A stretch of DNA of 64,000 nt from Blautia coccoides (GCF_034355335.1 NZ_CP136422.1:4934501-4998500), one strand, 5' to 3'. Positions 26,300 to 35,460 are shown, numbered from the stretch's first letter. Notes: generated by a model from the sequence alone, not told the origin. Made by a program: numbers and translations.

Positions 26300-28069
26300 A
26301 TGAATAAATTCAAAGAGTTGATCAATAAACATTTTTCTACCTTTCGTTCCAAGCTCACGGCTGCTTTTATTTTGACATCCATGATCCCCCTGCTCCTCTC
26401 TATCACCATAGCGATGTTTATCATCAACAGCTATCTTAGAAAAGAAACTATAAATCAGCTTCTCTCAGATGCCAGCCTGGAGGCACAGCAGATAGAGGCG
26501 CGTCTTGGCCAGATCATTGATATGCAGAATGCACTCTCCTCTCTGTTCTCCTCCTCCCTAACTCCTGACAATGCCTCAAAAGATATCTCCTCCCTGGCAC
26601 TGTCACGTTTTGAATCCCTGCGTGCCAATGTCACTAGTTTGGAGTACGTTTATAATGTAAAAAAGATAAGAATATACTCCGATTATTTTCCCTTTACGAA
26701 TGGCGACAGCTTCCATTTTTTCCCTCTCACTGACCTGGACTCCCCTGTCCTTAGACAGATTGCATCCGAATCCTCCGGCGTCAACCGACTGAAGGCATTC
26801 TCCTCTGCCGGCACATCCACCGGCAGTACAGCCAGTTTCTATAAGGCCATCAAGAATATCAGCGGAACCGTTATTGCAGTTTACTTCATAGACATCGATT
26901 TGCCCAACACCATGAAAAGTATCCTCTCCCCCACCACAGATACCACAGCCCTCAGCCTTCTGGATTCCAAATCCGGTCTGCTATACAGCAGCACACAGGA
27001 TCTGCTGCTCCCTGATCCTCCTGATTCCTATGAGACAAATAAAGTCTTCTCTTCTGAAAATTCCCGTTTCCGGATATTAAAGAAGAGCAGCTATACAGAC
27101 TGGTATTATCTGTTTGAATCCTCAAAAGGCAGTTCCAAAATAGTGAATCAGGCTCTCCTTACAGGATATCTGCTGGTGTTTTCACTGACTGTACTTTTAT
27201 GCATCATTGCGGTGATCATATTTCCCATCACCCTTTCCAAACGCATAAAATACTTTTCAAACACCATCAACAATATTCCTGACGAAGATCTGGCATCCTC
27301 CAGCGCTGCAGGAGCAATCCTGGACACCCTTGTTAAAGACAGCACCACCGGTGATGAAATTGATTCCATCATTACAACCTTTAGTAATCTATTCAAAAAA
27401 AATACCCAGCTCAATACCGCTATAAGGCAGCACGAGCTGGAAATTGAAAAATCAAAGTTCACCATACTCCAGGAGCAGATAAACCCTCACTTTCTATATA
27501 ACTCCCTGGATACCATACGCATATGTATGCTCATGGATAAAAAAGAGACCGCCTGCCGTCTCATCCAATCCCTGTCACAATTTTACCGCATCTCCCTGAG
27601 CAAAGGAAAAGACATTATCACCATAGATCAGGAGCTTCGTATGATAGAAGCCTATCTACAGATTGAGCAGGCAGGCTACGACGGAAAGATCACATGGCAA
27701 ATAAGCTGCAGCGACCGGGTTTCCGCCTTCGGAATTCCCAAGTTCACACTGCAGCCCATAGTAGAAAACTCCATCATACACGGAGATTTCATTTCATCAC
27801 CTGTGCCTCTCTCCATTACAATAACCGTGGAATATACAGAATTGCTCAAGATAACATTAAAAGACAACGGCCCCGGAATCCCTCCGGACCGCCTGACAGA
27901 ACTGAATCACCTATTGGCCTCCCAGACTCTGGTCCCCACAGCCGGCTACGGGCTTCAAAACTGCTGCCAACGCATCCGCCTCCACTATGGCCCCGCCTAC
28001 GGAATCCAAATAACCAGCACCCCAAAAGGCACACAAACCACTCTGACTCTCCCCAAAATCCTTCCCTGA
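26300..28069 (+). CDS. YesM-type sensor histidine kinase
   Basis: A 589-residue kinase. An N-terminal helix (about 18-42), a 250-residue extracytoplasmic Cache-like sensor and a second helix (about 285-308) are followed by a HAMP-like linker and the LytS/YesM kinase core. The phospho-acceptor motif is EQINPHFLYNSLDTIR near residue 395, and the ATPase has DNGPGIPP and GYGLQNCCQRIRLHYG. It should phosphorylate the YesN protein at 21405. The kinase is divergent from the importer operon rather than adjacent to its regulator. Confidence 0.94.
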   Translation: MNKFKELINKHFSTFRSKLTAAFILTSMIPLLLSITIAMFIINSYLRKETINQLLSDASLEAQQIEARLGQIIDMQNALSSLFSSSLTPDNASKDISSLALSRFESLRANVTSLEYVYNVKKIRIYSDYFPFTNGDSFHFFPLTDLDSPVLRQIASESSGVNRLKAFSSAGTSTGSTASFYKAIKNISGTVIAVYFIDIDLPNTMKSILSPTTDTTALSLLDSKSGLLYSSTQDLLLPDPPDSYETNKVFSSENSRFRILKKSSYTDWYYLFESSKGSSKIVNQALLTGYLLVFSLTVLLCIIAVIIFPITLSKRIKYFSNTINNIPDEDLASSSAAGAILDTLVKDSTTGDEIDSIITTFSNLFKKNTQLNTAIRQHELEIEKSKFTILQEQINPHFLYNSLDTIRICMLMDKKETACRLIQSLSQFYRISLSKGKDIITIDQELRMIEAYLQIEQAGYDGKITWQISCSDRVSAFGIPKFTLQPIVENSIIHGDFISSPVPLSITITVEYTELLKITLKDNGPGIPPDRLTELNHLLASQTLVPTAGYGLQNCCQRIRLHYGPAYGIQITSTPKGTQTTLTLPKILP

Positions 28070-28151
28070 CAGCCCGGCGGGTGCCCGGCAAAGCAGGCAG
28101 GAACTTCAACTGTCCTGCCGCATTGCCGCCGTCCGCCGCCATTCACTAAGA

Positions 28152-28970
28152 TCAAACCCCGGCAATAACCTCTGTCACAAGCTCCGAAAACTCACGGGAA
28201 ACTTTGTCAGCCGTCTCCTGCACTTCCTTATGGTCCAGCTTCTTGCCCATCCCCGCAGCCTGATTGGTAATACAGGAAATCCCACAGACTTCCAGTCCCA
28301 TGTGGCGTGCGGCCATAGCCTCACACGCTGTACTCATCCCTGCCGCATCAGCGCCCCACACTCTGCACATCCGGATTTCAGCAGGCGTCTCGTAATTCGG
28401 CCCGCTAAACTGCATATAAACTCCCTCTTTCAGAGAAATTCCCAGCTTCTTAGCGGCATCCTTCACCACATTCCGCATCCTGACACTATAGACCTCACTC
28501 ATATCTGGGAATCTCGGCCCCAGTTTATCCATGTTGGGACCAATCAAAGGACTCGGAACCGCTGTGGTAATATGATCCCGGATCAACATAAAATCTCCCG
28601 GATCAAAATCAAAATTCACTCCCCCTGCCGCATTGGTGAGTATGAGCTTTTTCGCCCCCAAAAGTCCCATAAGCCTTATTGGAAGCACCACATCTGTCAT
28701 AGGATATCCTTCATAATAATGAACCCGCCCCTGCATGATCACTACAGGCACCTTGCCCACATAACCAAAGACAAATCTTCCCTTATGTCCCTCCACAGTA
28801 GAAGTGGGAAATCCCTCAATGTCCTTATAATCCACGGTATCCACGATCTGAATACCATCTGCGTAATCGCCCAGACCGGAACCCAGAACAAGGGCTGTCT
28901 CCGGTTTAAAATCAGTCCTCTTTTTCACACTCTCCAAACACCTGAATAACTTTTCTTCTGCCTGATGCAT
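28152..28970 (-). CDS. Purine nucleoside phosphorylase (trimeric PNP-I type)
   Basis: A 272-residue enzyme cleaving (deoxy)guanosine and inosine with phosphate. Signature stretches are LVLGSGLGDYADGI near residue 26, GRVHYYEGYPMTDVVLPIR, LTNAAGGVNFDFDPGDFMLI, GVYMQFSGPNYETPAEIRMC and VCGISCITNQAAGM. Length matches trimeric PunA/DeoD-like PNPs. It has its own -10 TATAAT at 29044-29049 on the minus strand and is separated from greA by a terminator, so it is probably monocistronic. Confidence 0.95.
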   Translation of the reverse strand: MHQAEEKLFRCLESVKKRTDFKPETALVLGSGLGDYADGIQIVDTVDYKDIEGFPTSTVEGHKGRFVFGYVGKVPVVIMQGRVHYYEGYPMTDVVLPIRLMGLLGAKKLILTNAAGGVNFDFDPGDFMLIRDHITTAVPSPLIGPNMDKLGPRFPDMSEVYSVRMRNVVKDAAKKLGISLKEGVYMQFSGPNYETPAEIRMCRVWGADAAGMSTACEAMAARHMGLEVCGISCITNQAAGMGKKLDHKEVQETADKVSREFSELVTEVIAGV

Positions 28971-29124
28971 ACTTTATCTTTCCTCACTTTCGCCGTTGTC
29001 AGCCTTTTCAGATACATATAGGCCGCTTCTCTGTATAGTTTACATTATAATGCATTTCTTGTTCCAGAAAAAGGACTAAAATCCTGAAGATGAAATTATA
29101 TGTCCTATAAGGCACAGTGTCCAA

Positions 29125-29186
29125 AAAAGGCAGAACCGTGGAAGCAGCCGGCAGAATAGCCTGACTGTCCGCAAGTTCTGCCTTTT
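29125..29186. terminator. Terminator between greA and the PNP gene
   Basis: AAAAGGCAGAAC (29125-29136) pairs with GTTCTGCCTTTT (29175-29186). T residues lie on both flanks, so it can end the nad-niaR-greA transcript on the minus strand. Confidence 0.85.
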
Positions 29187-29221
29187 ATCATACAGACTTT
29201 TGGAAAAAATCGGAACTGACC

Positions 29222-29725
29222 TTAGAAACTTCTGATCTGGTCATCCTCATCTTCTGTTGATTTTACAATGGATTTGATCACGACAGGATAGCTCACTGTG
29301 TCATTTACCCTCACCATGACCCGATCGCCTTCCCGGTGTCCCCGGACGGCTTTTCCCAGGGGAGATTCTATACTGATCTTATTGTCAATAGAGTTACCCC
29401 TGATAGAAGTTACCAGTTTGTAGGTCTCGGTCTCATCCTCATCCTCGTAGTAAATTTCCACCACATTATTGATCCCCACCTCATCACTTCCGGAATCATC
29501 CTTCACAATTGCGGCGGTCTTCAGCATTCTCTCCAGATACCGGATGCGGCTTTCATTTTTGTTCTTGTCCTTTTTCGCCGCATAATATTCAAAATTCTCA
29601 CTCAGGTCACCCTGTGCCCTGGCCTCCTTGACAGCCTCTATGGCTTCCTTTCTGACCACCAGCTTCCGGTACTCGATTTCCTCCTGGATCTTCTTTACAT
29701 CACTCTCTGTCAACTGTTCCCGCAT
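29222..29725 (-). CDS. greA: Transcript cleavage factor GreA family
   Basis: A 167-residue protein. The N-terminal antiparallel coiled coil carries the catalytic acidic tip GDLSENFEYYAAKKDK (usually DLSENAEYHAAK). The C-terminal FKBP-like domain contains ISIESPLGKAVRGHREGD. It binds the RNA polymerase secondary channel and rescues backtracked complexes. The AEYH-to-FEYY change at the tip and an acidic tail (TEDEDDQ) are mild deviations. It lies 31 bp after niaR and appears to be the last gene of the nad operon, an unusual neighbour. Confidence 0.9.
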   Translation of the reverse strand: MREQLTESDVKKIQEEIEYRKLVVRKEAIEAVKEARAQGDLSENFEYYAAKKDKNKNESRIRYLERMLKTAAIVKDDSGSDEVGINNVVEIYYEDEDETETYKLVTSIRGNSIDNKISIESPLGKAVRGHREGDRVMVRVNDTVSYPVVIKSIVKSTEDEDDQIRSF

Positions 29726-29756
29726 ATCACTCTGCCTCTTTTCCTGCTATTCCCGG

Positions 29757-30281
29757 TTACGATATCTTGGTTCCCGCCTCAGCCAGAAAACCACGTGTAA
29801 AAAGCTCTTTTGCTATCTCATCCAGTGTCTGCTCGCTGTCCGCAAGGACTGTATGATAATGATAGCCGGACGTAATGTTCTTCAAAGGGCTTGATTTGCC
29901 ACCCTGAATGCCTTTTACAAACTCAGCGGCTTTCTTCCTGGAATCAACAGATAAATCTGCCCTTAACTGCCCATAAACTTCATGGCGTATGAACACATCC
30001 TCCACCTTGCCTCCGCAGTCCACGATCAGATTCAGTTCCTCCAGTATCTCACTGTCCTTATGACATACATAGAACACACGGCTCGCAAACACCGGCGCAT
30101 GAAATACATAGCCCCGATGGGTGGAAAGAATATCCTGGTTCTGCGCCCGCAAAAGTGCAATATCCTGCACTATCACCTGGCGGCTGACCTGGAACCGCTG
30201 TGCCAGCTTCGTGCCGGAAACAGGTTCCGGGCTGCGCCTGATATATTCTAAAATTTCCTGTCTGCGTTTTTCGCCGTTCAT
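29757..30281 (-). CDS. niaR: NAD biosynthesis repressor NiaR (3H domain)
   Basis: A 174-residue regulator: N-terminal HTH_11 winged helix (RRQEILEYIRR, GTKLAQRFQVSRQVIVQDIALL) and a C-terminal 3H domain with the eponymous histidines (VCHKDSEI, IRHEVYGQL, SGYHYHTVL) that bind nickel and sense nicotinate. It represses NAD synthesis or niacin uptake genes when nicotinate is available. It is encoded at the end of the nadABC operon, so it is likely autoregulated. A palindromic operator lies before nadA. Confidence 0.94.
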   Translation of the reverse strand: MNGEKRRQEILEYIRRSPEPVSGTKLAQRFQVSRQVIVQDIALLRAQNQDILSTHRGYVFHAPVFASRVFYVCHKDSEILEELNLIVDCGGKVEDVFIRHEVYGQLRADLSVDSRKKAAEFVKGIQGGKSSPLKNITSGYHYHTVLADSEQTLDEIAKELFTRGFLAEAGTKIS

Positions 30282-30377
30282 TCCTCACTAATTCCTTTCT
30301 CGCTGTCCTTTTGCGGTGCTCATAACCCATGCAGTATCACTGCTCGTAACAGTTCAGCCTTCCACTATTCCTGCAGC

Positions 30378-31235
30378 TTAGCGGCATACGGGATGCAGAT
30401 TTTTAAGGGAAATGTCCAGGATCGGTGCAGAATGAGTTAAGGCCCCGCTGGATATATAATCCACACCTATAGACACAAGCCTTTCCACGTTCTCCCTGGT
30501 CACATTGCCGGAACACTCTGTCTCGGCTCTTCCGTCAATGATGCGGATGGCTTCCTTCATCATATCCGGAGTCATATTATCCAGCATGATGATATCAGCC
30601 CCTGCTTCCACAGCCTCTCTCACCATATCAAGATTCTCCACTTCCACTTCTATCTTGCGCACAAAGGGCGCGTATTCCTTAGCCATTTCCACAGCCTTCC
30701 TCACACTGCCTGCCGCTCCGATATGATTGTCTTTTAATAAGATCCCATCGGACAAATTATATCTGTGATTATATCCGCCGCCTACCTTTACCGCATATTT
30801 CTCAAAAACACGCATATTCGGTGTCGTCTTCCTGGTATCCAGAAGCTTAGTCTTACTACCTTCAAGCAAATCCGCGATCTGTCTCGTATAGCTGGCAATT
30901 CCGCTCATTCTCTGCAGATAGTTCAGTGCAACCCGCTCTCCTGAGAGCAGCACACGGATATCTCCGTGCAGGGTTGCCATAAGCTGGCCATTCGCCACCC
31001 GGTCTCCGTCTTTGACGTAAAATTCCACCTCTGTCTTTTCATCCAAAAGTTCAAACACTCTTTTAAAAACTTCAAGACCTGCGATCACGCCGTCCTGCTT
31101 GCAGATGAGCTGTACTTCACCGGGGCATTCCTCCCGCATCACCGCATTGGTGGTGATATCCTCGCTTGTTATATCTTCCTGCAGAGCCTGCATGATCAAA
31201 TGGTCTGCATTTAATTTCATTGTGATCTGATTCAT
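30378..31235 (-). CDS. nadC: Quinolinate phosphoribosyltransferase (decarboxylating)
   Basis: A 285-residue enzyme converting quinolinate and PRPP to nicotinate mononucleotide. I chose ATG 31235, which overlaps the nadB stop as ATGA; the longer frame lies inside nadB. Motifs: EDITSEDITTNAV, ERVALNYLQRMSGIA, LLDTRKTTPNMRVFEKYAV, SDGILLKDNHI and DIIMLDNMTPDMM. Third gene of the operon. Confidence 0.97.
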   Translation of the reverse strand: MNQITMKLNADHLIMQALQEDITSEDITTNAVMREECPGEVQLICKQDGVIAGLEVFKRVFELLDEKTEVEFYVKDGDRVANGQLMATLHGDIRVLLSGERVALNYLQRMSGIASYTRQIADLLEGSKTKLLDTRKTTPNMRVFEKYAVKVGGGYNHRYNLSDGILLKDNHIGAAGSVRKAVEMAKEYAPFVRKIEVEVENLDMVREAVEAGADIIMLDNMTPDMMKEAIRIIDGRAETECSGNVTRENVERLVSIGVDYISSGALTHSAPILDISLKNLHPVCR

Positions 31236-32545
31236 ACTGCTTTTTTCACCCTTTCGATTTCTTTTAAAACGCTCTCTCCATACATTCTTTGAAGCTCTTC
31301 CTGTCTCGGAAAACCTTCCCTCTCTGCCTTTGCCAGAAGCATAGCTGCTTTTTCCCGGCACATTTTCCCATTCTCCTGCGCTTCACATGCTGAGATCCGC
31401 ATGGCCGCCCGTTTTGCGAACACCAGGCTCTCCAAAAGGGAATTGCTTGCCAGTCGGTTGGCTCCGTGTACTCCGTTGCAGCTTGTCTCTCCTGCAGCAT
31501 AGAGATTTTCCATAGTGGTCCTGCTGTCCAGATCCACTTTTACCCCGCCCATAAAATAGTGCTGGGCAGGTACAACAGGTATACATTCTTTTCTCACATC
31601 AAACCCTTCTTCAAGACAGCGCTCGAAAATATTGGGGAAATGAGACATGATCTCTTCCTCCCCAAGAGGGCGCATATCCAGCCATACATAAGGTTTGTGA
31701 TCTATCTCCATCTGCCTGTGTATGGCATCTGCAAGGATGTCCCGCGGAAGGACCTCATTGGCAAAACGCTCCATATTGGCATTGTATAATTTGGCGCCTT
31801 CCCCGCGCACGGATTCTGATATGAGGAACCTGCGGCCCGGTTTCTTGGAATATAAGGTTGTAGGGTGAATCTGCACGTAATCGGGATGCTCCAGCTCAAT
31901 GCCGTGTTTCAGGGCAATGGCAAGGGCGTCTCCCGTCAGATGAGGAAAATTTGTGGAATGTTCATAAAGCCCGCCAATCCCGCCGCATGCCCATATTGTA
32001 TCCTGGGCTGTGATCCCAAAGGTACTGCCGTCCTCCCGGCGTGCCACGATACCGTAACACCGGTTATTCTCCTCCAGTATATCAATCATTGTTGTCCGTG
32101 TCAAAATTTTTACATTGGGAAGTTTTTGGACCGCTTCCAGCAGCCTGCTTGTGATCTCTTTCCCCGTGATATCTTTGTGAAACAGGATTCTAGGCCTGGA
32201 ATGGGCACCCTCTCTGGTATAGGCAAGTTCCCCGTTTCTGTGGTTAAAGTCCACACCACAGGCGATCAGTTCATCTATCACCTCTCTGGAGGAACGGATC
32301 ATCACATCCACAGATTCTCTCCTGTTTTCATAATGACCGGCCTTCAGGGTGTCCTCCATAAACAAATCATAATCCTCTTCATCGTGCAGCACGCAGATGC
32401 CGCCCTGTGCCAGATAAGAATCACTGTTCTCCGGATCATCCTTTGTCAGCATCAGAACCTGTTTCTCTCTCGGCAGGTGAAGAGCTGCAAAAAGCCCAGC
32501 AACTCCTGTTCCCACGATCACGATATCTGTCTTTTCTCTTTTCAT
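31232..32545 (-). CDS. nadB: L-aspartate oxidase, short form
   Basis: A 437-residue FAD enzyme oxidising L-aspartate to iminoaspartate. The FAD-binding start VIVGTGVAGLFAALHLP, LAQGGICVLHDEEDY, HKDITGKEI, QIHPTTLYSK, SESVRGEGAKLYN, MGGVKVDLDSRTTMENLYAAGE and HGANRLASNSLLE identify it. It lacks most of the C-terminal helical domain of the ~530-residue E. coli enzyme, as is usual in Clostridia, where fumarate rather than oxygen is the probable acceptor. It lies 62 bp after nadA. Confidence 0.96.
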   Translation of the reverse strand: MKREKTDIVIVGTGVAGLFAALHLPREKQVLMLTKDDPENSDSYLAQGGICVLHDEEDYDLFMEDTLKAGHYENRRESVDVMIRSSREVIDELIACGVDFNHRNGELAYTREGAHSRPRILFHKDITGKEITSRLLEAVQKLPNVKILTRTTMIDILEENNRCYGIVARREDGSTFGITAQDTIWACGGIGGLYEHSTNFPHLTGDALAIALKHGIELEHPDYVQIHPTTLYSKKPGRRFLISESVRGEGAKLYNANMERFANEVLPRDILADAIHRQMEIDHKPYVWLDMRPLGEEEIMSHFPNIFERCLEEGFDVRKECIPVVPAQHYFMGGVKVDLDSRTTMENLYAAGETSCNGVHGANRLASNSLLESLVFAKRAAMRISACEAQENGKMCREKAAMLLAKAEREGFPRQEELQRMYGESVLKEIERVKKAV

Positions 32546-32607
32546 TTTCTCCTAAACCTTCTTTCCATCCGCAGTCCGCCTCTATGCAAAGGGCAGTGCG
32601 GGTTCCA

Positions 32608-33516
32608 CTACTTTGCGGTCTCGAGCATCCGGTTCAATGGCACATTGGCCTTTTCGCGGAGGCTGTCATCCACGCTTACCTCTCCTTTATTGTATTTCAG
32701 ACAGTCGCGCACCTTTTCCAGTGTTACTTTCTTCATAGATGCACAGGTCTGTCCGCCGGGAAGCGTATAAAACTTCTTGTCCGGATTCTTTTGCTGCAGT
32801 TCATACAACACACCGTTTTCTGTTCCGATGATGAATTCCTTCTTGTCGCTGTTCGTGGCATAGTCAATGATCCCCGATGTACTCCCAATATAATCGGCAA
32901 GCTCCAGCACTTCTTTTGTACACTCCGGGTGCACTAAGAATTCCACACCTGGGTGGAGACGCTTAATTTCTTCTGCCTGTTCTTTCTTTACTTCTTTATG
33001 TACATAGCAGTAACCGTCATTGAGGATCACATTTTTCTCCGGAACCTGTTGTGCTACATAACTGCCCAGGTTTTCATCCGGAATAAAAAATATATTTTTA
33101 TTTGGAAGTTTTTTTACGATCTCCACCGCATTTGAGGAAGTCACACATACATCTGCGCAGGTCTTCAGCGCGGCACTGGAATTGATATAACAGACAACTG
33201 CCAGGTCTTCATATTCTTCTCTCATTTTCTCAATTTTCTCAGCGGCAGCCATATGAGCCATGGGACAGTCCGCTGTGGTATCCGGCATGAGCACGGTTTT
33301 TCCAGGGTTCAGAATTTTTGCACTCTCTCCCATGAAAGTCACCCCCGCAAAGACCAGGGTACTGGCTTCCAGCTTTGTGGCGATCTTACTCAGATAAAAA
33401 GAATCTCCAATATAATCCGCACATGCCTGCACCTCGCCCGGCACATAATAGTGGGCAAGGATCACTGCGTCCTTTTCTTTCTTCAGTTCCTCGATTTCCC
33501 GGTAAATGGAATCCAC
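32608..33516 (-). CDS. nadA: Quinolinate synthase NadA ([4Fe-4S])
   Basis: A 302-residue enzyme condensing iminoaspartate with dihydroxyacetone phosphate. The start codon is GTG (33514-33516) behind GAGGAGG. The three cluster-binding cysteines lie in KTCADVCVTSSNAVE, VHPECTKEVLELAD and GGQTCASMKK; the substrate segment is HYYVPGEVQACADYIGDS. First gene of nadA-nadB-nadC-niaR-greA. Confidence 0.96.
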   Translation of the reverse strand: MDSIYREIEELKKEKDAVILAHYYVPGEVQACADYIGDSFYLSKIATKLEASTLVFAGVTFMGESAKILNPGKTVLMPDTTADCPMAHMAAAEKIEKMREEYEDLAVVCYINSSAALKTCADVCVTSSNAVEIVKKLPNKNIFFIPDENLGSYVAQQVPEKNVILNDGYCYVHKEVKKEQAEEIKRLHPGVEFLVHPECTKEVLELADYIGSTSGIIDYATNSDKKEFIIGTENGVLYELQQKNPDKKFYTLPGGQTCASMKKVTLEKVRDCLKYNKGEVSVDDSLREKANVPLNRMLETAK

Positions 33517-33549
33517 GGTTTCTCCTCCTCGATTTTACAGATTTTTAAC

Positions 33550-33590
33550 ATTATACAACTTTCCTTTACATCTGACAAGACAGTTGTAAA
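33550..33590 (-). promoter_or_regulatory. nadA promoter with NiaR-type palindromic operator
   Basis: Minus strand: -35 TTGTCA (33573-33578), 17 bp, -10 TATAAT (33550-33555). A 26-bp palindrome 33565-33590 (TTTACA-A-CTG, 6-nt centre, CAG-A-TGTAAA) covers the -35. Position and symmetry fit repression of nadABC by the NiaR encoded in the same operon. Confidence 0.75.
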
Positions 33591-33614
33591 ATTGTATTGT
33601 AATACGTACAAAAA

Positions 33615-33639
33615 AGAGACTGCCCCCTCTGCAGTCTCT
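33615..33639 (-). terminator. Terminator of the tetR gene
   Basis: AGAGACTGC/GCAGTCTCT stem with a 7-nt loop, followed on the minus strand by six T residues, just after the tetR stop. Confidence 0.85.
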
Positions 33640-33652
33640 GTAATCTATTCCT

Positions 33653-34231
33653 CTATTTTTTCAAACACCCGACCCCATACATCATCATATCCTCAGCCAT
33701 GGCCGCAATCTCTTCCGCGCCCGTCACCATGCCCTCTCTGAGCCATTCCTCCAAAAGCCCGATACATCCCGCACTGGCAAAGGCATAGAAATACTCTATC
33801 TCCTTTGGGGACGCCATGGCAAAGAACCGGGAGTAGGCTTCCACGCATTTTTCACGGCCAAGACTCAGCAGCCGCACAGCAAAGGTTTTATCCCCGTAAT
33901 CCCCCAGAGTGACTGTACACAGATCCGCATTTTCCTTCAGACACCGGAAAATGTGGGTGGTGATCTTCAGTGGAGTCAGTTCCCTATTCTCCACAGACAG
34001 AAGCGGTTCCAGGGCTTTTTCAATTTCTCTGGTCATCTCCTCCTCTATCTGCTCAAGCAGGTCATAAATATCTTTATAATGTGTATAAAAAGTTCCCCTG
34101 TTGATACCAGCAAGGCCGCACAGCTCCCTGATGGAAATACTTTGTATAGGCTTTTCGCGAAGCAGTTCCATAAACGCTTTCCTGATCAGCTGCTTTGTCA
34201 TCCTGGTTCTCTGGTCGCCTGATTTTCCCAT
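33653..34231 (-). CDS. TetR/AcrR family transcriptional regulator
   Basis: A 192-residue regulator starting MGKSGDQRTRMTK (GGGGG 7 nt upstream of ATG 34231). The HTH is SISIRELCGLAGINRGTFYTHYKDIYDLL. The C-terminal ligand domain resembles the TetR_C_7/DhaS-like group common in Lachnospiraceae. It is divergent from an extended SDR gene, so it probably controls that gene; the 150-bp interval between them would hold the operator. Confidence 0.9.
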   Translation of the reverse strand: MGKSGDQRTRMTKQLIRKAFMELLREKPIQSISIRELCGLAGINRGTFYTHYKDIYDLLEQIEEEMTREIEKALEPLLSVENRELTPLKITTHIFRCLKENADLCTVTLGDYGDKTFAVRLLSLGREKCVEAYSRFFAMASPKEIEYFYAFASAGCIGLLEEWLREGMVTGAEEIAAMAEDMMMYGVGCLKK

Positions 34232-34311
34232 AGGACGGCCCCCTTTCTTAAATGCCCGACACTTTTGCCCTAATCTGTTCAAAAACCATCCAAATGGCTC
34301 AAATCTGCCGA

Positions 34312-34340
34312 TTGTTTTCCTGTTATACTGCCATTATAAT
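34312..34340 (+). promoter_or_regulatory. Promoter of the SDR epimerase-like gene
   Basis: TTGTTT (34312-34317), 17-bp spacer, TATAAT (34335-34340) on the plus strand, 43 bp before the ATG. Confidence 0.6.
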
Positions 34341-34383
34341 AAATAATAGAAAGAGATTCAACTGGATAAAGGAGATGTTCCTG

Positions 34384-35385
34384 ATGAAAACACTATATCT
34401 TGTTACAGGAGCAGACGGTCACCTTGGCAGTACCATTGTCCGCCTGTTGAAAAAACAGAACCTTCCTGTGAGAGGACTGCTTCTCCCCGGAAAGGCCGCA
34501 CCGGATATCCCTGGTGTCCGGTATTTCCACGGAGATATACGGAATCCAGAAAGCTTAAAGCCCTTTTTTGAAAATGCCGGACACAGGGAATTAGCTGTCA
34601 TACACACCGCAGGCATGATATCCATTGCAGAACATGTCACCCCTGACCTATACGATGTCAATGTAAACGGAACAAAAAACATAATCTCCCTGTGCCTGCA
34701 ATACAAAGTAAAAAGACTCCTCTATGTAAGCTCTGTACACGCCATCCCGGAACAGAATAAACTGAAAGTCCTGCATGAGACAACAGAATTTTCTCCCGAT
34801 CTGGTGGTTGGCGCCTATGCCAAGACAAAGGCGGAGGCTACCAGGGCTGTGCTGGACGCTGTAGATGAGGGCCTTGATGCTGTAGTTGTCCATCCCTCAG
34901 GAATCCTGGGGCCTTTTGATACCTCAGGCAATCACCTGGTGCAGATGGTAACGGATTATATAGAAGGCCGTCTACCGGCCTGTGTGAACGGCGGATATGA
35001 TTTTGTGGATGTCCGGGATGTGGCGTCCGGCTGTCTGGCTGCCTTGGAGCGCGGAAGAAAAGGAGAATGTTATATTCTCTCAAACCGTCACTATGAGATA
35101 AAAGACGTTCTAAAAATGGTTAAGATGCAGAGCGGCGGCAGACGCCTGCCGGTTCTTCCCATGTGGATGGCAAAAATGGCGGCACCTCTCATCGGCGGCA
35201 TCTGCCGGATGAAAAAGCGCCGCCCCCTGTACACCCGCTATTCCCTGTATACTCTGCAGAGCAATGACCGTTTTGACCACACAAAGGCCACTGCTGAGCT
35301 GGGTTTCAAGCCAAGGGATTTATTTCAGACCATTGCAGATACCATTGCCTGGCTGAAGAAGAAAAGTCATGGCATTTTGATTTAA
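34384..35385 (+). CDS. Extended SDR / NAD-dependent epimerase-dehydratase family protein
   Basis: A 333-residue protein from MKTLYLVTGADGHLGSTIV, with GGAG 9 nt upstream. The Rossmann motif TGADGHLG, the VIHTAGM strand, active-site YAKTKAEA (YxxxK) and VVVHPSGILGP are those of the dihydroflavonol reductase/3-beta-HSD-like extended SDR group. The substrate is not evident. It is regulated presumably by the divergent TetR and ends before a terminator. Confidence 0.88.
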   Translation: MKTLYLVTGADGHLGSTIVRLLKKQNLPVRGLLLPGKAAPDIPGVRYFHGDIRNPESLKPFFENAGHRELAVIHTAGMISIAEHVTPDLYDVNVNGTKNIISLCLQYKVKRLLYVSSVHAIPEQNKLKVLHETTEFSPDLVVGAYAKTKAEATRAVLDAVDEGLDAVVVHPSGILGPFDTSGNHLVQMVTDYIEGRLPACVNGGYDFVDVRDVASGCLAALERGRKGECYILSNRHYEIKDVLKMVKMQSGGRRLPVLPMWMAKMAAPLIGGICRMKKRRPLYTRYSLYTLQSNDRFDHTKATAELGFKPRDLFQTIADTIAWLKKKSHGILI

Positions 35386-35409
35386 AAAGACATACTCTTA
35401 CAATTTGAA

Positions 35410-35454
35410 AAGACGGACGGCCTTCCTACCCCTTCGGAAGATACCGTCCGTCTT
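35410..35454. terminator. Bidirectional terminator between the SDR gene and the XRE-PurM gene
   Basis: AAGACGGACGG (35410-35420) pairs with CCGTCCGTCTT (35444-35454), with an inner CTTCC/GGAAG helix. It serves both converging genes. Confidence 0.85.
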
Positions 35455-35460
35455 GTATTG

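Noticed and set aside
26300..28069. Minus-strand frames inside the YesM gene
   Set aside because: Codon pattern and homology clearly follow the plus-strand kinase; the minus frames are shadows.
28070..28151. GC-rich stretch after the YesM gene with a GCAGGA/TCCTGC inverted repeat
   Set aside because: The stem is only 6 bp and lacks a T tract; the antisense frame across it is a shadow. It may be a weak terminator but I cannot support it.
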